A program made the position numbers and the translations under genes. A stretch of 64,000 nt of DNA from Venturia oleaginea (Eukaryota > Ascomycota > Dothideomycetes > Venturiales > Venturiaceae), in contig JABMLP010000009.1 of NCBI GenBank assembly GCA_013176395.1, positions 1,426,001 to 1,490,000 of the forward strand. Reading direction: 5' to 3'. The notes under the pieces were generated by a model. The model saw nothing but the letters and a program-made list of their open reading frames with translations. It was not told the origin of the DNA and did no database searches. Positions within the stretch are counted from its first letter, which is position 1. Each line of letters opens with the position of its first letter. Positions 1 through 13,154 of this stretch are shown here, in pieces.

Positions 1-992
1 CTAGTCCCGGAGCACACCCCGATGAGAAACCTACCTGAGCCTTCGAGATGCGCTGGAAAGAACGTAAGTAGTTCGTAGGCAATTTGTATATGCCAAGTCT
101 TGAAGACAGACGAAGAGAAAAAAGAGGATTCCGCTACATTTTTAAATATCTACTGTAACCTCGCTCTGCTAGAACTTACTCACTGTGTCCAACTCGCTTG
201 GAACAGCTGTCTTGTCAGCCTTCCACGCCCAGATGCCCGCAAGACATTGACCACGCAATCGCCACATTAGCCCAGTCCAACAACCTCACATCCGAATGAA
301 CTCATGAATCGAGACTGAAGACAATGTGTCCAAAGCAACGTCCAAGAACACACCGGCTCTGCTAAGACTGTCACGACATCCATCTGTATTTCAGAGGTGC
401 AAACCGAAATTGAGCCACGTCTCCGGCGAAGGCACGACAGCAATAATCTGATCCTAGCGGTTATTTTGGAATCTTCATACAAGGATACGCAAGTCTGGAT
501 TGCAAAAAAATAAGGATCAAGGTTGCTCAGTCCCACCATAGATTACTAGATGAACTACAGCCGTTATGCGCCCCTTTTTGAAGGAAAGTCTATGTTCAAT
601 GAAAACGTCTTTTGATCCTGGCCTCCCATCTGACCACACTACTGTCGCCTCGCCAATATTATAGACTACCATGTCCGAGGCAGTGAGTGTTAAGAATGAA
701 ATCAAAACTCAATGCATGCTCGCTGACCCTTCGAAAAATGATATCGGCGTGTTCCACCACTCCTGAATTCCAAAAATGAAAAAATAAACTAAAAAAACTG
801 CAGAACTACAGCAAGCTCAAAAGATGAAACGACTCAAACTCTTTTCCGTGCGCAGCTTTTCCGATGCCACATTAAGTGAGATGGGACGAATCGAACAGGG
901 TATAAGCCCTTTCCACTATAAACGCCTAGGTCCTGTGGAAGAGTACAGCTAGAGTACAGGTTTGACAAAGGAAATGGTATTGTGAATGTGAT
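1..992. other. Intergenic, no gene supported
   Basis: No reading frame here has a recognisable domain or plausible splice structure. The right end is the 3' flank of the minus-strand C2H2 gene. Short frames at 267-705 are AT-rich and unremarkable. Confidence 0.5.
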
Positions 993-2610
<1,618 letters not shown>

Positions 2611-5600
2611 TTTCTGCTGCGCAATCCCAAGTCCAACACCATGCACGGTGTCTTGTGTTGGTGTGGAGGAGCAGGAATAGGTCCAGTGTTCTGATGAGGG
2701 AAAGAGGCGCACCACTGTTTTGGCCACTCTGGGATCGAGGAGATGCATGTACACCGCGGTGCCTGAACTCTCTGCGATTATATCCGAGTGACGCTCTGCT
2801 AGAACTTGGAGGGTCGTGGGACTGCACGACTCCAAGGTACGAAGTACGATCAAAGCTTCACGACCGGGGTCGAGCTTGATGGGAGAGTCTTTGTGGAGGG
2901 TCGGGCCGCTGACAGGTCAAAGCTGCAGCGGTAGTAGCACTATCAAAACGTAGCAAAGTCAGCGAGGTGTACAGCGTGCGCACCGAGATGGGAGACGAGA
3001 CGACGCGATGGGAGCCGTGGTGACTTTGTGAGTACGGCGACGGTGGTGATGGCCAGACTGGGAAAAGGAGAAGACACGGCGGGCGCGCTGCCGAGTGACG
3101 AGACGCGATGTGGCACAACGAGAGGTTGCTGCGACTTACCAGGACAATGGATTGCGGCGGGCGAGAATGGAGGTGGGTATGCTGCAGCACAGGTGGAGAA
3201 TTAAAGAGTATTTGTATGGCCAGGTGGTGAAGGCCGGGATAGAGTAAAGAGGAGGAAAAAGTTGTGTGAGATGCAGCGATGGGATGGGGTGTCGGAGCGT
3301 CGGGGGGTATACAGTACTAAGGCCCTCGAGAAAACAGTGGGCAAAGGACAGCGGGCGTGTTTTAGCAGCTAGGCTCGATTGATTGGGCGGCTAGTCTAGA
3401 CTCGGCTGCTGATCCCTGGCGGGCAATAATGTTTGGCTCCAACCTTGTGAAAGTCGCGAATCCTCACACGGCGTTTTGTCAACACACTCTGAGGCAACAC
3501 CCGGAGTGTTTGTGGATGATTATGACGATGGCGATGGCAATGGGGTCCAGTCCAGTCCAGTTCAGAGGCTGCACTTCAGCTGCGTCCGAGGCAAAGGTCG
3601 CGTCTGGATCCGTCCGTACGATCCCGTGGAGCGTTCGAGTGCTGCGTTTCAGCGTCACTGATCCTCTGGATTCCAATTACTGCTGAGTCCCTCTCGTCCG
3701 CTGGCGATTTGCTGACAAGTCGGCCGTACGTCTTCGTGAGCGTCTCCGTGTTTGGTTTGACCTCGAGAGGATTGTGTGGCAGCGAGAAGACTACGATGAG
3801 ATGTCGGTGAAACCAGATCCCAAGCCTTGTTTCACGGCAATGGGCGAATTGATGAGGTTGTTTCTTTTCTAGAACCCCGAGGTGGATCGCTCCCGAGTCC
3901 TTGCGTTTGAGGCTCTTCGTCCCAGATTATGTTTCAGCAACAGAGAAACTCCCTCCAGTCTCGCGGTGGTGGCCAGGAATAGTTCTGTTGGAGTACACGA
4001 GAGCTGCTGCAATGCTGGATCTCGTCAGTGGTCTGAAGCAACTGTACGCTTCGTATCTCTCGAGTCTCCAGCCAAGAGAGAGGTCCGGTTCGCTGCGGAC
4101 GTACTTCGAATTTGCTGCTCCAGATGCAGGCCTGCCGTTGGGGCTGGATTAATTGTTGATCGGCTTTCCCCTATCGTTGGAGGCTGTAATGAGGATCGCC
4201 TTGAACTCGCAAGCACTCAATCTTCTTTTTGCTGGGAGTCGGGGGAGTTCAGCGAGATAAAATGTCTACAATCAGAGGGAGCACAAGGACCACACTGCGA
4301 TATGTATACATGGCAAGGCTCTCGCGAACTAGGGCCCGTCAATGAAGGCAAAGTGCACCGTTCCCGAGCGAGCATCAAGCATCGAGCATCGAGCGCTACG
4401 ATACCCTTGCCTGGCTCGGCCCAGCGTCCAATCGTCAAAGCTCATCTCTCTGCTACTCCTTTCTATTGCCTCGAAAGAGTAGTCCAATTTGAGGCAAGGC
4501 AGCGGTTGATTTCAACGACGAGGAGGAACCCTACCTCTCTGCTCGCACATTGAGTCTTGTCGAATAGGCTGCGCTCGGGAGGCGGCTAATCAAAGAGATT
4601 GATGTCAACTCTGCCTCGGACTGTGAGCCACGATGTTGGATCCACCAAACCCAGTCCGAATCTCTGAACCTCAACGATGGACAGACTCTCGGTAACAGTA
4701 CATAGTATGCAAGGTCCCATCGTCCAAGTACACCCATGCACCTTCGAAAACTCCTTCTAGCGCGCTTCCATGGCCAGTGCCAGCTCGCCTCGAGACAAGG
4801 AGGCTAGGAGCCGATGTCCACGCTCCATGCTTGGGACGCTCCAGTGGCCCCTCAGTACGGTACCAAACGGTGCACACTGCCCACTGCCCATGCCCACTGC
4901 CCACTGTACTGTAAAGAGGCATTCGCTGCAGACGTTCCTCTGTCCAGCAGCCAACAATGGCATCCATTCTGCGAGGCCAACTTCATGCTGACTCTCGTCC
5001 ATGTCCGGGGACTACCAATGAAACACCAGGCAACTTGCTACTTCCGCCGCCACAAACAGTCCTTGTCCCAATGCAGACATCAGGATGTGAAGCAGCAGCC
5101 AAGCCAGGGCACCGACAGAGAGCACAAATGCGTAGTCCGCCACCATCTGCCATTGCGTCAGCCTATGGGAGCAGCGATCTCCATGGACTGTTCCAAGCCA
5201 CAGCGTAGAGTATAATTGTCCGGAATATCAAATAACGCGTCCTGCTTCATTTTATTCCATTTCCAGCGATATTGCTTCCGTCGAGGATCTGTTTAGACGA
5301 ATCCAGCTAAAGAGCCTCGGCCCACGATATTTCCCCCTCTGTACCTCAGAATAATTGGCCCAAGATATCAAATCAGATCATGATAACATGTGGACATTGT
5401 GGGTGGAGGTGATGGCTCTCGCACGAGGAGACGGGTAGCGAAGGCGGGTGAGAGCATGGAAGCTCCCACGGAGTACCGTACGGCAGGTTCAGTTCCCTTA
5501 ATCGATGAGCGCAGGGAGACTGGAGCAGCCACAAAGGCTGCCTGACAAAACGTGTTCTCGCAAGACCAATGCAAGCAAGCAAGGGGACGGCGGGAAGAGA

Positions 5601-5813
5601 CACAGACCATCTCAAACGTCCCTCCATAGCTCCACCTCCAGCGACGGGAGTGCGCAGAGGCCGTGGAAGACTATTGACCTTCTTCGGTCCTTCTTGTCTG
5701 TGCGCAATAATAGCAACAATTTATGCAACATCATGGGATCATAGTATCATGGGCACTCGAGTGAACATCCCTTCTCTCAGGCAACAAGCATTCACTTTGG
5801 CGACCTCGCATCT
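2611..5813. other. Long region without a supported gene
   Basis: About 3.2 kb upstream of the C2H2 gene. Part may be its promoter and 5' leader; the minus strand is pyrimidine-rich at 2880-3200. The longest frame is 223 codons on the plus strand (3882-4553), with no domain, no bias and overlapping frames of similar quality, so I do not call it. Long upstream regions are common for developmental regulators in fungi. Confidence 0.4.
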
Positions 5814-6626
5814 TCAAAATAGGACCAGATATTCCTGCATATTCACATTCAAGCAGCCTACCATCACACTACCAAACTGCATCGTGTCGTCGACGTTACC
5901 CGTGTCCCAATCGCTTTGCGCGCCCTCTTTGTCTGCTACTCGGGCGTCTGTTTCATAACGAGCATCCCTTTCCATGTTCAAACGGGGATCCATGATTCCA
6001 AAGCCCGAGCCAATACTGTATGAGCAAGGCGTCATAAACGGCAAGCCGTGCACATTCTCGGCCGGCAAATTCTTCTAGAAGCCTTCCTACTTCAGACGGA
6101 GACAATTCAAGCTTTCGAGAAGACTTCCTGTTCAGGCATCGGGCTCTTACCATCTGACGGCTCCGACTCTATCCGTTGAGGCTCGAGACAACCGTTCCCA
6201 AGGGCAGTCTACTCTGTTTGGCACTCAGGCTCGGATGGAACTCACAATCTGGCTTACGGGCGGGAGCTTTACCTTTCGGATCTTCCACTACTTCACGGAC
6301 ATTGTTATTCCATCCGACAAAGGATCAGCCTTACCATCAAATTTCCTTTTTCCCATGTCCTTGGCACTTCTTCCCACTGGTGGATTGACTGGGAAATACC
6401 TCTCCTTACTGCTCATATCATTCCACATGCGTGTATCAATTGTAGGGGTATCGACAAATCAGGCGAGACTAATGCAAATGCATGTACTATGTATATGCAA
6501 GCCACAGGAACACATTCTTCTGATCTCCCTCCCGCGTGGCTGACTACAGATGTCGAAACCCAACGGCAGATCCTCTTCGCTAATCGCCAAGTAATCCATG
6601 ACCTTGCACGAGGCAAGCTGCGACAT
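5814..6626 (-). pseudogene. Possible multi-exon hypothetical gene interrupted by one stop
   Basis: Unrecognised. Coding-like segments on the minus strand can be chained from an ATG at 6626 (MSQLASCKVMDYL) to a stop at 5814. The likely donors are a GTGTTC near 6513, a GTAAGG near 6334 and a GTAAGA near 6136. Only one in-frame TAG near 6175 (before SRSRQM) breaks the chain. The last part is acidic and polar (residue run ERDARYETDARV). Splicing was assigned by eye and is uncertain. It could be a gene with one nonsense change, a wrongly spliced intact gene, or chance. Confidence 0.35.
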
Positions 6627-7708
6627 TTCTTATAACAGTGCGGCTCATCATCTTGGATCTTGATACCCTTTGAGCCGATGCCAGCATCATGCCCCTATCG
6701 TGCTAGACTCAGCTCACTCCACTGTGGGGAATGCGCCACGTTGTTGGGACCATTGCGCGGCAGGTCCTCGAGCTCCATCTTTTGGCCGAAGTGTCCAGGC
6801 AATGGGAAGCATTAGCTCTTAATCTAAGAAAGAATTGAGCTCAACATTGAGGACAATTTTAACGATAATTCGCGTACAGGTGAGCCACCGCTCCTATTTT
6901 ATCATGCAGGAAATATTGTACTTGACTACACTGAGTTTCCAAGGGGACTCGCAATCTTATCTGCGAGAGAAGTTGAAAGATTCTCAAGCACTGATACGCT
7001 TTGTGTTTGCTAGGACAATAGCATAGTAGTTCAGTCGAGTCGACGAGGATAAAAGTGGTTGCTGTCATAGCTGGGCGATGTGAGTACACTCGATTTGCGT
7101 ACCTAAGAACGAGTCATTCTGAAGATAGAACTGCGGTCGATGCTTTCCTCTCGCGGCTATCTAAGTATACTCGACATCGATTGTCTATCGAGCACACACA
7201 TCTCTTTCAAGCGCCCTGCCGAGTAGCACTGACCATTTCAAGAACCTACCAGTTGGTGAAGAAAGTAGTTGATAAGCACAGGACCAGGAATTGATTATGC
7301 CCATTGACGCTCTGCAGCGTTACGGGGGTTGAACATATTCCCCAACTTGGATCGACATTAAAGATGCACACCTTCCATGAACAAATCACCGCCGATATTG
7401 GAGATTGCCAAAAAAGTAAGAGTGGGATTTTGAGACATTACAAAAAACCGGTACAAGACCACCATCAACGCTATCAAAAACCACAAAGAAAGTCCAGGAA
7501 GAAAACCTCATTCCCCCAATATACAACATACTATAAGAGTACAAGCTCGCCACTTGAGAGTGAAGTCGATCGGTCTACCTCTTTCACCAATCTTGCAAAC
7601 CCAATAGCGAACATGAAAATCCACATCGCAATTACAAGATTCCACGGCAACATCGTTCCCAAAAACGCTCAGCAAATCACAAACTTCCAACTCCCAACTC
7701 TTGAAAGT
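6627..7708. other. Intergenic, nothing supported
   Basis: No domain-bearing or well-spliced frame was seen. The plus-strand frame overlapping 7304-7930 is antisense to the 3' end of the flavohemoglobin gene and is taken as a shadow. Confidence 0.5.
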
Positions 7709-8968
7709 TTACTCCCCAATCGACCTAGGCACACCTCCCGTCCCAAACAACTCCATCTCAATCCTCTCCTTCCCAATCCCATAACTCAAAAGCACCTTCT
7801 CCATATCCACCATAAACCCCGTAGGACCACATATGAAATAGATCGTCCGCGGATCCGAAACGAACAACTCTTTTTCCCTGTCCAACCTGCTCAGATCGAG
7901 TTTCCCAGCGTAATCGTAGTCTTTACCTAGGACGAGATCGGGTGATGGTTTGGCGTCGAAGAAGACGGTTCGCACGTTATCGCGGGTCCGTTGGATTTCA
8001 CGGAGGTGATGACCGAAAGCCCTCACATCGTGAGAGCGCGCAGCGTGGATCCAAGAAATGGGCCGAGTGGAATGGCGAGCGATGAGGGAATTAAGGATGG
8101 AAGTTAGAGCCGTGAGCCCGACGCCGCCGGAAGCGAGGACGATGGGCCAATCCTTTGCCGCATGGGTCGAGTCGAGGAAGAAATCGCCTTGAGGGTGGGA
8201 GACTCGGATGATATCTCCGACGTTTTTGAGGTCGTGCATGATGTTACTTACAAGCCCGGGGTGTTTCACCGCTTCCTTGGTTTTGGGATCGAGTCCTGCT
8301 TCTCTCTTTACAGAGATGCAGTAGTAATCCTCCCAAGGCGCATCGGAAAGCGAGTACTGTCTCGTCTGCATGTGTCCCAAGCTCGGCACCTCGATTTGCA
8401 CGGAAACATACTGTCCAGGCTTAAATGCGGGAAGTTTCTTCCCATCAATAGGTTCGAGGTAAAAACTAGTAATTTCCTTACTCTCCACAACCTTTTTGAC
8501 AATCTTGAAGTCGCGCCAGTCTGTCCACCCCTCGGCGGCGGCATAGATGGTTTCCTCCTTTTTGATAAAAATATTGGCGAGTTGCCAGTAAGCCGCCGCC
8601 CACGCTTCGTGTAGTTCTGGTGTTAACGCATCACCCAGAACTTCTTTCATGGCCCCTAAGAGGTATTCGCCGACGATTCCGTATTGTTCTGGACGTACGT
8701 ATAGCGAGGCGTGTCTATTAGCGATGAGTTCGACGGCTGGGGAGAGTACACCGAGATCATTGATGTGGGAGGCGTAGGCGAAGAGGGCGTGCGCTAGTGC
8801 TTTTGGCTGGTGTAGTTCGACTTGGTTTGCTTTGTTGAATATGTTTTCGAGGTCGGGATGGGCGGCGATCATGTTTCCGTAGAAGATTCTTGTGATTTCG
8901 AGACCGTGTTCTTTGAGGACTGGAACGGTGGCCTTTATGAGGACGGTTTGTTCTGGAGTTAGGGGCAT
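7709..8968 (-). CDS. Flavohemoglobin, nitric oxide dioxygenase
   Basis: Converts nitric oxide and O2 to nitrate using NAD(P)H, FAD and heme, protecting against nitrosative stress. It is a single-exon gene of 419 aa, a little longer than the roughly 400 aa of microbial flavohemoglobins. An N-terminal globin domain (about 1-140) holds the distal Tyr30 and Gln54, proximal His86 and Tyr96. The FAD domain follows with the RQYS motif (203-206). The NAD domain carries GGVGLT (281-286) and CGPTGFM, and the C-terminus has LFGTGG. All key residues are present, so it should be active. There is no mitochondrial or secretory leader, so it is probably cytosolic. It corresponds to fungal FHB/YHB1-type genes; many fungi have two paralogues and I cannot say which this is. 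Confidence 0.97.
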   Translation of the reverse strand: MPLTPEQTVLIKATVPVLKEHGLEITRIFYGNMIAAHPDLENIFNKANQVELHQPKALAHALFAYASHINDLGVLSPAVELIANRHASLYVRPEQYGIVGEYLLGAMKEVLGDALTPELHEAWAAAYWQLANIFIKKEETIYAAAEGWTDWRDFKIVKKVVESKEITSFYLEPIDGKKLPAFKPGQYVSVQIEVPSLGHMQTRQYSLSDAPWEDYYCISVKREAGLDPKTKEAVKHPGLVSNIMHDLKNVGDIIRVSHPQGDFFLDSTHAAKDWPIVLASGGVGLTALTSILNSLIARHSTRPISWIHAARSHDVRAFGHHLREIQRTRDNVRTVFFDAKPSPDLVLGKDYDYAGKLDLSRLDREKELFVSDPRTIYFICGPTGFMVDMEKVLLSYGIGKERIEMELFGTGGVPRSIGE

Positions 8969-9213
8969 GGTGGGTGGCGGTTGGAAGGAAGACTATGGTA
9001 ATAATGTTGAGGCCAAGTTCTTCATATGGCAAATTGAGATGCGGGTTTGTAATTTTTTTGGATGTTAAATAGACGATTGATTCTTTTACAAGATTAGGAT
9101 ATCTTGGGCACTAAAGGGCGAGATGAGTTCATAGAAGGCAAACCGATGCAATCCACTGGGACGTGGGAGGTCCCACATTGAAGATTTTATATGCAAGACC
9201 CCCGTCTTCCATC

Positions 9214-9510
9214 ATGGCAACAAACATATCCACGGAGAAGTTGGAAAAAGATGAAGAAGCCGGAGTGCGAAACACAGGGCTGAGGTTCGTGCCACTGACC
9301 CGGTCGCACAGAGCTATCCAGGATGGCTGTGGGCTTACTCAAGCATTCTACCCGTCCTTCCCGTACAATTGCGAATTGTCGACAAGGGAAGCTCGGGAGA
9401 TGCCCTTGCGGATGCAGGAGTACATAGTAAACCTGGGATGTTGTGATTTGATCCAATACTTCAACATCAAAACTCTCCCCAGCTTCATCGACTATGAACC
9501 CTATTGCTAG
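9214..9510 (+). CDS. Possible small hypothetical ORF
   Basis: A 98-codon frame starting at an ATG (MATNISTEKLEKDEEAG). No known domain. A comparable frame runs on the opposite strand (9187-9564), so the coding strand is unclear. It lies just beyond the divergent promoter region of the flavohemoglobin gene. Kept only as a weak candidate. Confidence 0.2.
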   Translation: MATNISTEKLEKDEEAGVRNTGLRFVPLTRSHRAIQDGCGLTQAFYPSFPYNCELSTREAREMPLRMQEYIVNLGCCDLIQYFNIKTLPSFIDYEPYC

Positions 9511-10188
9511 ATTCCAATCACCCACTTGCCTCCGACGCGCCATCTCACAAAATTTCTCAAACACAGCTCCAAGGACTTACCCAATTTTACGTACAGGATC
9601 TATCCTGAGCCACAAGAATAACACCAGCTGACAAACCCATTCCGCATCATCCTCATACCGAATAAAATCGCACAGCAAACGGAATGGACCCATGACCAAA
9701 AGAGCCGGCAGAAAACGGGCACACAAAAGCTATGTTTCTGGGTGTTGAGCTTTCTCCGCGGCAAGAACAAATCAAAAAGCGGAGTTGCGTTTTAACGCTA
9801 GTGATAAAATAGTTCTAACGTGGGCATGGACACACTTAGGCCACTGCAAGGCTGCGAATATGTCGGACATGGTTCTAAGCATTTGTATGCTGTTTTCGAG
9901 GACTCTGAATCCTTCAGAATCTGGAAAATCGTACCAGATATGGAGGAATCCTGGGTCACGGGGCATCGTGGAGATGTGTATGGGGAAAAAGCACGTTTCA
10001 GCTGTGAACATGCGGAGTAGGCTGTACAGCAAGGCTGCACGACGACATGGATGTAATCTTCTGTAAGAATAACGTTAAACTGTTAGTCGGGATTTGAATA
10101 GCCCAGAAACACCAGGAGCCTTGAATCGGCAGAAAATTGGAGGGGATGGAAAAGGCCATCTCCGATGGCGAATCGGTGACGAACAGCG
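9511..10188. other. Intergenic with coding-like fragments on the minus strand
   Basis: Two short minus-strand stretches look protein-like (about 9772-9965 with WYDFPDSEGFRVLEN, and about 9590-9735 with DFIRYEDDAEW). They are in different frames and I could not join them with convincing splice sites. They may be relics of one gene. Confidence 0.25.
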
Positions 10189-10798
10189 CTATGAAGATAC
10201 TTGCAGAGGACGCATTCTTTCACGTTTGTATAGCGCGGCTGTCATCTCAATGCCCTTGATGGCGGCCATTGCGATGAGTAGCGTACACTTTTGAAGGAAA
10301 GCTCGATACCTGCGGAATACATTATAAGATCTTGACGGTATCAATACTGGATTGAAAGGCTGCCAGAGCCCGCCATGTCTACTACGTTCATTACCTGAAT
10401 GAAACCAAACCAGGAAACACCCCTATGACCATAATCAAAGCCCAAACGGACCTCTAGAAACCTCGTAACCAAGCTAGTACTATTCATCACGTCCTCAGCT
10501 ACAGTCAAACTAATCGACCTGGGTGCAGGACGGGTTCTTTTTGAGAACAAAAACACATCGCCCAGATCTATCGCCTCTGGGTGCTGGCCAGGAAATCCCA
10601 CTTGCGCTACGACCATGATCTTATAGCATCGCAAGGGAGGCGAGGGGTGGGCGGCTCGCAGGCGATTTGCCTGCACACCAGTACAATGCCCATGAGTGAC
10701 TCGCTCGGACAGAATTCAACGACTGCTCTCGAGTCCGTTGATCTGTCTACCGCGTGTTGCGGAGAGTCTTGGGAGATGAAGTCTTTGTAGAAATCCAC
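10189..10798 (-). CDS. Hypothetical gene, splice structure uncertain
   Basis: Unrecognised. An ATG at 10798 opens a 62-codon frame (MDFYKDFISQDSPQH). A second frame covers about 10640-10390 (EAIDLGDVFLFSKRT). After an intron-like stretch ending in GCAG near 10312, a third segment (YRAFLQKCTLL) runs to a TAG at 10189. Each part looks coding, but I could not phase the joins with standard splice sites. It is either a small spliced gene or a decaying one. No domain seen. Confidence 0.3.
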
Positions 10799-10913
10799 GA
10801 CTATGCGGAGAAGAGGTGAGGTAAGGGATTGCGTGCTGGAATGTGGTCTGGAGAATGACTAGCTTATAAAGATGGAAGATGCCTCAAGAGAGAGAATCTG
10901 CCGTTTAGTAAGT

Positions 10914-10938
10914 GTTGATGTTGATGTTGATGTTGATG
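10914..10938. repeat. Hexanucleotide microsatellite (GTTGAT)n
   Basis: Four perfect six-base units just upstream of the MED22 start, probably in its promoter or 5' leader. Confidence 0.85.
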
Positions 10939-10969
10939 AATTGAAAGAGTTCATCCAAACAACTTGATC

Positions 10970-11774
10970 ATGAACGAGAAAAGCGGGGTCGGAACAGACC
11001 TACCCGCGTCTGCTCCTAGCGTGGTAACCAACTCACCACCAAAGGGACCTCAGTATATTCGTCCGAGAGGCGGGAGAGCAATCATGGATAAATCCGTTGG
11101 CATCAAGAGTGCTGATCAATTGAGAAGTAAGTCATCCATGACCCGCCCAAGAATCTCACTAACAGCATACCCTCATTAGAAAGAATACAGAAAAACACGA
11201 CCCTCATGCAGGCATCTATGGTAGAAATACTCGACATGTCACAGGTGAGAAGTCCCAAAGCTCCTATTTCTGACAGCAGCTGAATTGATATCGGGTTGGT
11301 CATTTCATCTCGCCTCCTTTTCAGATTTCCCTTTCAAACAATAACTGCTTCGAGATCTCCTTCTCTAACCCTCTCCATAGCCGACCACGGAAACTACAAA
11401 ATCAGGCACGAGTACAAGGAATGCTCCCGATCTCACCAGTTTAGCTGGCCTAACAAGGTCTCACAAGACTGAAGTTGCAACACAAACAATGGTACGTCAA
11501 ATCTATTTCTTTTGCTCAACTGGGTCATCCTTGGATTTTGACGAGTTTGAATCCAAGCTGCTTTCATATTCTCTTCTCAGCATTCGTTCTCACCTCGACA
11601 TAGATCCGCGCCTCAGAAGAGCTTCTCATGATCATCCGCCAGATGCAGGAACTCTGGCTCTTCGGCAAGCTAGATACGGTGGGAACAAGCGACCTCGAAG
11701 CGCGCACGGAAGAAGATACCAAGAAAATTCTGGAACTGCTACAACAGATGACCAGCAAGGAAGGAAGTAATTGA
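10970..11774 (+). CDS. MED22: Mediator complex subunit MED22-like
   Basis: A small subunit of the Mediator head module, which links activators to RNA polymerase II. The model has four exons (10970-11126, 11180-11244, 11381-11491, 11604-11774) giving 167 aa. All junctions are GT..AG and in phase. The parts match MED22 architecture: an N-terminal helix (IQKNTTLMQASMVEIL), a variable spacer, then a helix with RASEELL and the signature RQMQELWLFGKLDT near the C-terminus. The family is about 120-170 aa, so the length fits. The third intron could be shorter, because family members usually have a few more residues before RASEELL. An alternative start is the in-frame Met of MDKSVGIK. No single open frame covers the gene, so it is easily missed. 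Confidence 0.72.
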
Positions 11775-11984
11775 GGGCAAATATCATCTCATCTCTTCAC
11801 GAGCATACATATATGTAACGCAAAGGCGTTCCGAAATACCCGATCCTAATCAAGCAACACAAGCGATAGTTGTTCTTCCCCAATGCCAATAGGTTGTATG
11901 TCCACCAACTTTTGGCATATATTCTCTCTGCATGTATACAACGTCTCTCCGTTTCGTCCACAAACAAAATAGACAGAATCCCAT

Positions 11985-12315
11985 CTACGCCTTTCCAACA
12001 CAAGCACAGAAAGCTTCCTTCGCAGCCTTGACTTTGGAAGCTTCAGCTCCGCAGGTACCAGCCACACACTTGATAGCCTCATCTTTATACGACGCCTGCT
12101 TCGAGCAATAACACTTATAGTCCTTGGCCGCACACCCAGCACCGCCGGCAGCTTTATCAATGCAGGGAATCTAGTTCTTTCGTTAGAAGGATGCTATGGA
12201 GGAATATGAGGAACGTGCTTACCGAGCATGCAGGGATAGCGGCGAGCTCTGCTGCACAAGCCCGGGCAGCAACGGAGGTGGCGCAAAGAGCGATGAGGGC
12301 GAGGATGAACTTCAT
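11985..12315 (-). CDS. Small secreted CFEM-domain protein
   Basis: 92 aa from two exons (12315-12223 and 12170-11985), with a 52-base GT..AG intron. A hydrophobic signal peptide (MKFILALIALCATSVAARA) leads into a CFEM domain, the fungal eight-cysteine fold. Cysteines at 30, 34, 44, 51, 53, 66, 71 and 86 or 88 follow the CFEM spacing, starting with PAC..PC. Asp48, which sits before the CxC pair (DYKCYC), is the residue that coordinates heme iron in known CFEM proteins. No Ser/Thr-rich tail or C-terminal hydrophobic GPI signal follows, so the protein is probably free and secreted. Possible roles from the family are heme or iron capture, wall association, or effector function; none is shown here. 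It is too short and split to be seen as one reading frame. Confidence 0.85.
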
Positions 12316-13154
12316 TTCGATTGGTGGTTGGGTATGTGATTCTGAGTTTTTGTTTGATTTGAAGGTTGTGGAGGTATTTTGAGTTTGTATTGCGTGATGG
12401 GAAAGAAAACGTTCACTGATGCTGTCTGATACTTATACTCTCGGCGAGATTGGTCTGTCAATGGTTGTAAATGTTTCCATACACATCTTATCAGCTCGTG
12501 AAAAGCGAGATTTGGAATACTTGTATACGTTAACAGCGGACATGATGAGAAGACTCAATTTGGATTCGGGACCACAGAATAAGGGCTAGAAGAGTCCCCG
12601 AAGATAAGAAGAGGTGTAGGTGCCTCATAAGATGTGACTACCGAAGAGAAGTGAAGAGTTAGTCGAATCTCGTTTCTGTTCCCATCGCCTCGAAAGGAGC
12701 TGTAAGAAGACCATCTCTTAATGCTCATTAGGAGAAGCCCATATTCTTTACGTTGCCAATATCTCGAAGCTCCTGGCATCAGAGATCAATGTATCAGAAA
12801 CCAGTGTGTGAGCGTCCACAGTTGATGTAGTTGTTTCAAGTGTTGGGACCAATAGCTCGGACGCAGGACGAAAGTGTGGCGGCCCGTCCATCAGTTCTTG
12901 AGTTGAGTGAACGAGATGTTGGGGCTTGGTCGATGGAAAGAAAAGGTGAGGTCGCGGGAAGGGACCCCTCGGTGGGGAGAAACAACGTTGAATCCGAGCC
13001 CCGAGACAGCCTTTTCCCTTCTACCTTGTCAATAGGAGTTACAAACCACATCAAGTTAACAGCTCAAACTGCTGCGGATCCTTTCATTCGCGTCAAATAA
13101 CCACTGGTAGTCTTGAGACTGAGGAGCAATCGCGTTACCAACCGCTTTCTATCA
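12316..13154. other. Divergent promoter region, no gene supported
   Basis: Lies between the CFEM gene and the dihydrofolate reductase gene, which point away from each other. Overlapping frames at 12831-13100 on both strands carry no domain and are probably 5' leader of the reductase gene. Confidence 0.5.

Noticed and set aside
3882..4553. 223-codon plus-strand open frame
   Set aside because: No domain, no coding bias over the competing frames and no ATG context or splice support; probably chance or leader sequence.
7304..7930. 208-codon plus-strand frame
   Set aside because: Its 3' half is antisense to the flavohemoglobin gene and the rest is low-complexity.
10914..10938. CRISPR-like or regulatory array
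   Set aside because: It is a plain six-base microsatellite without spacers.
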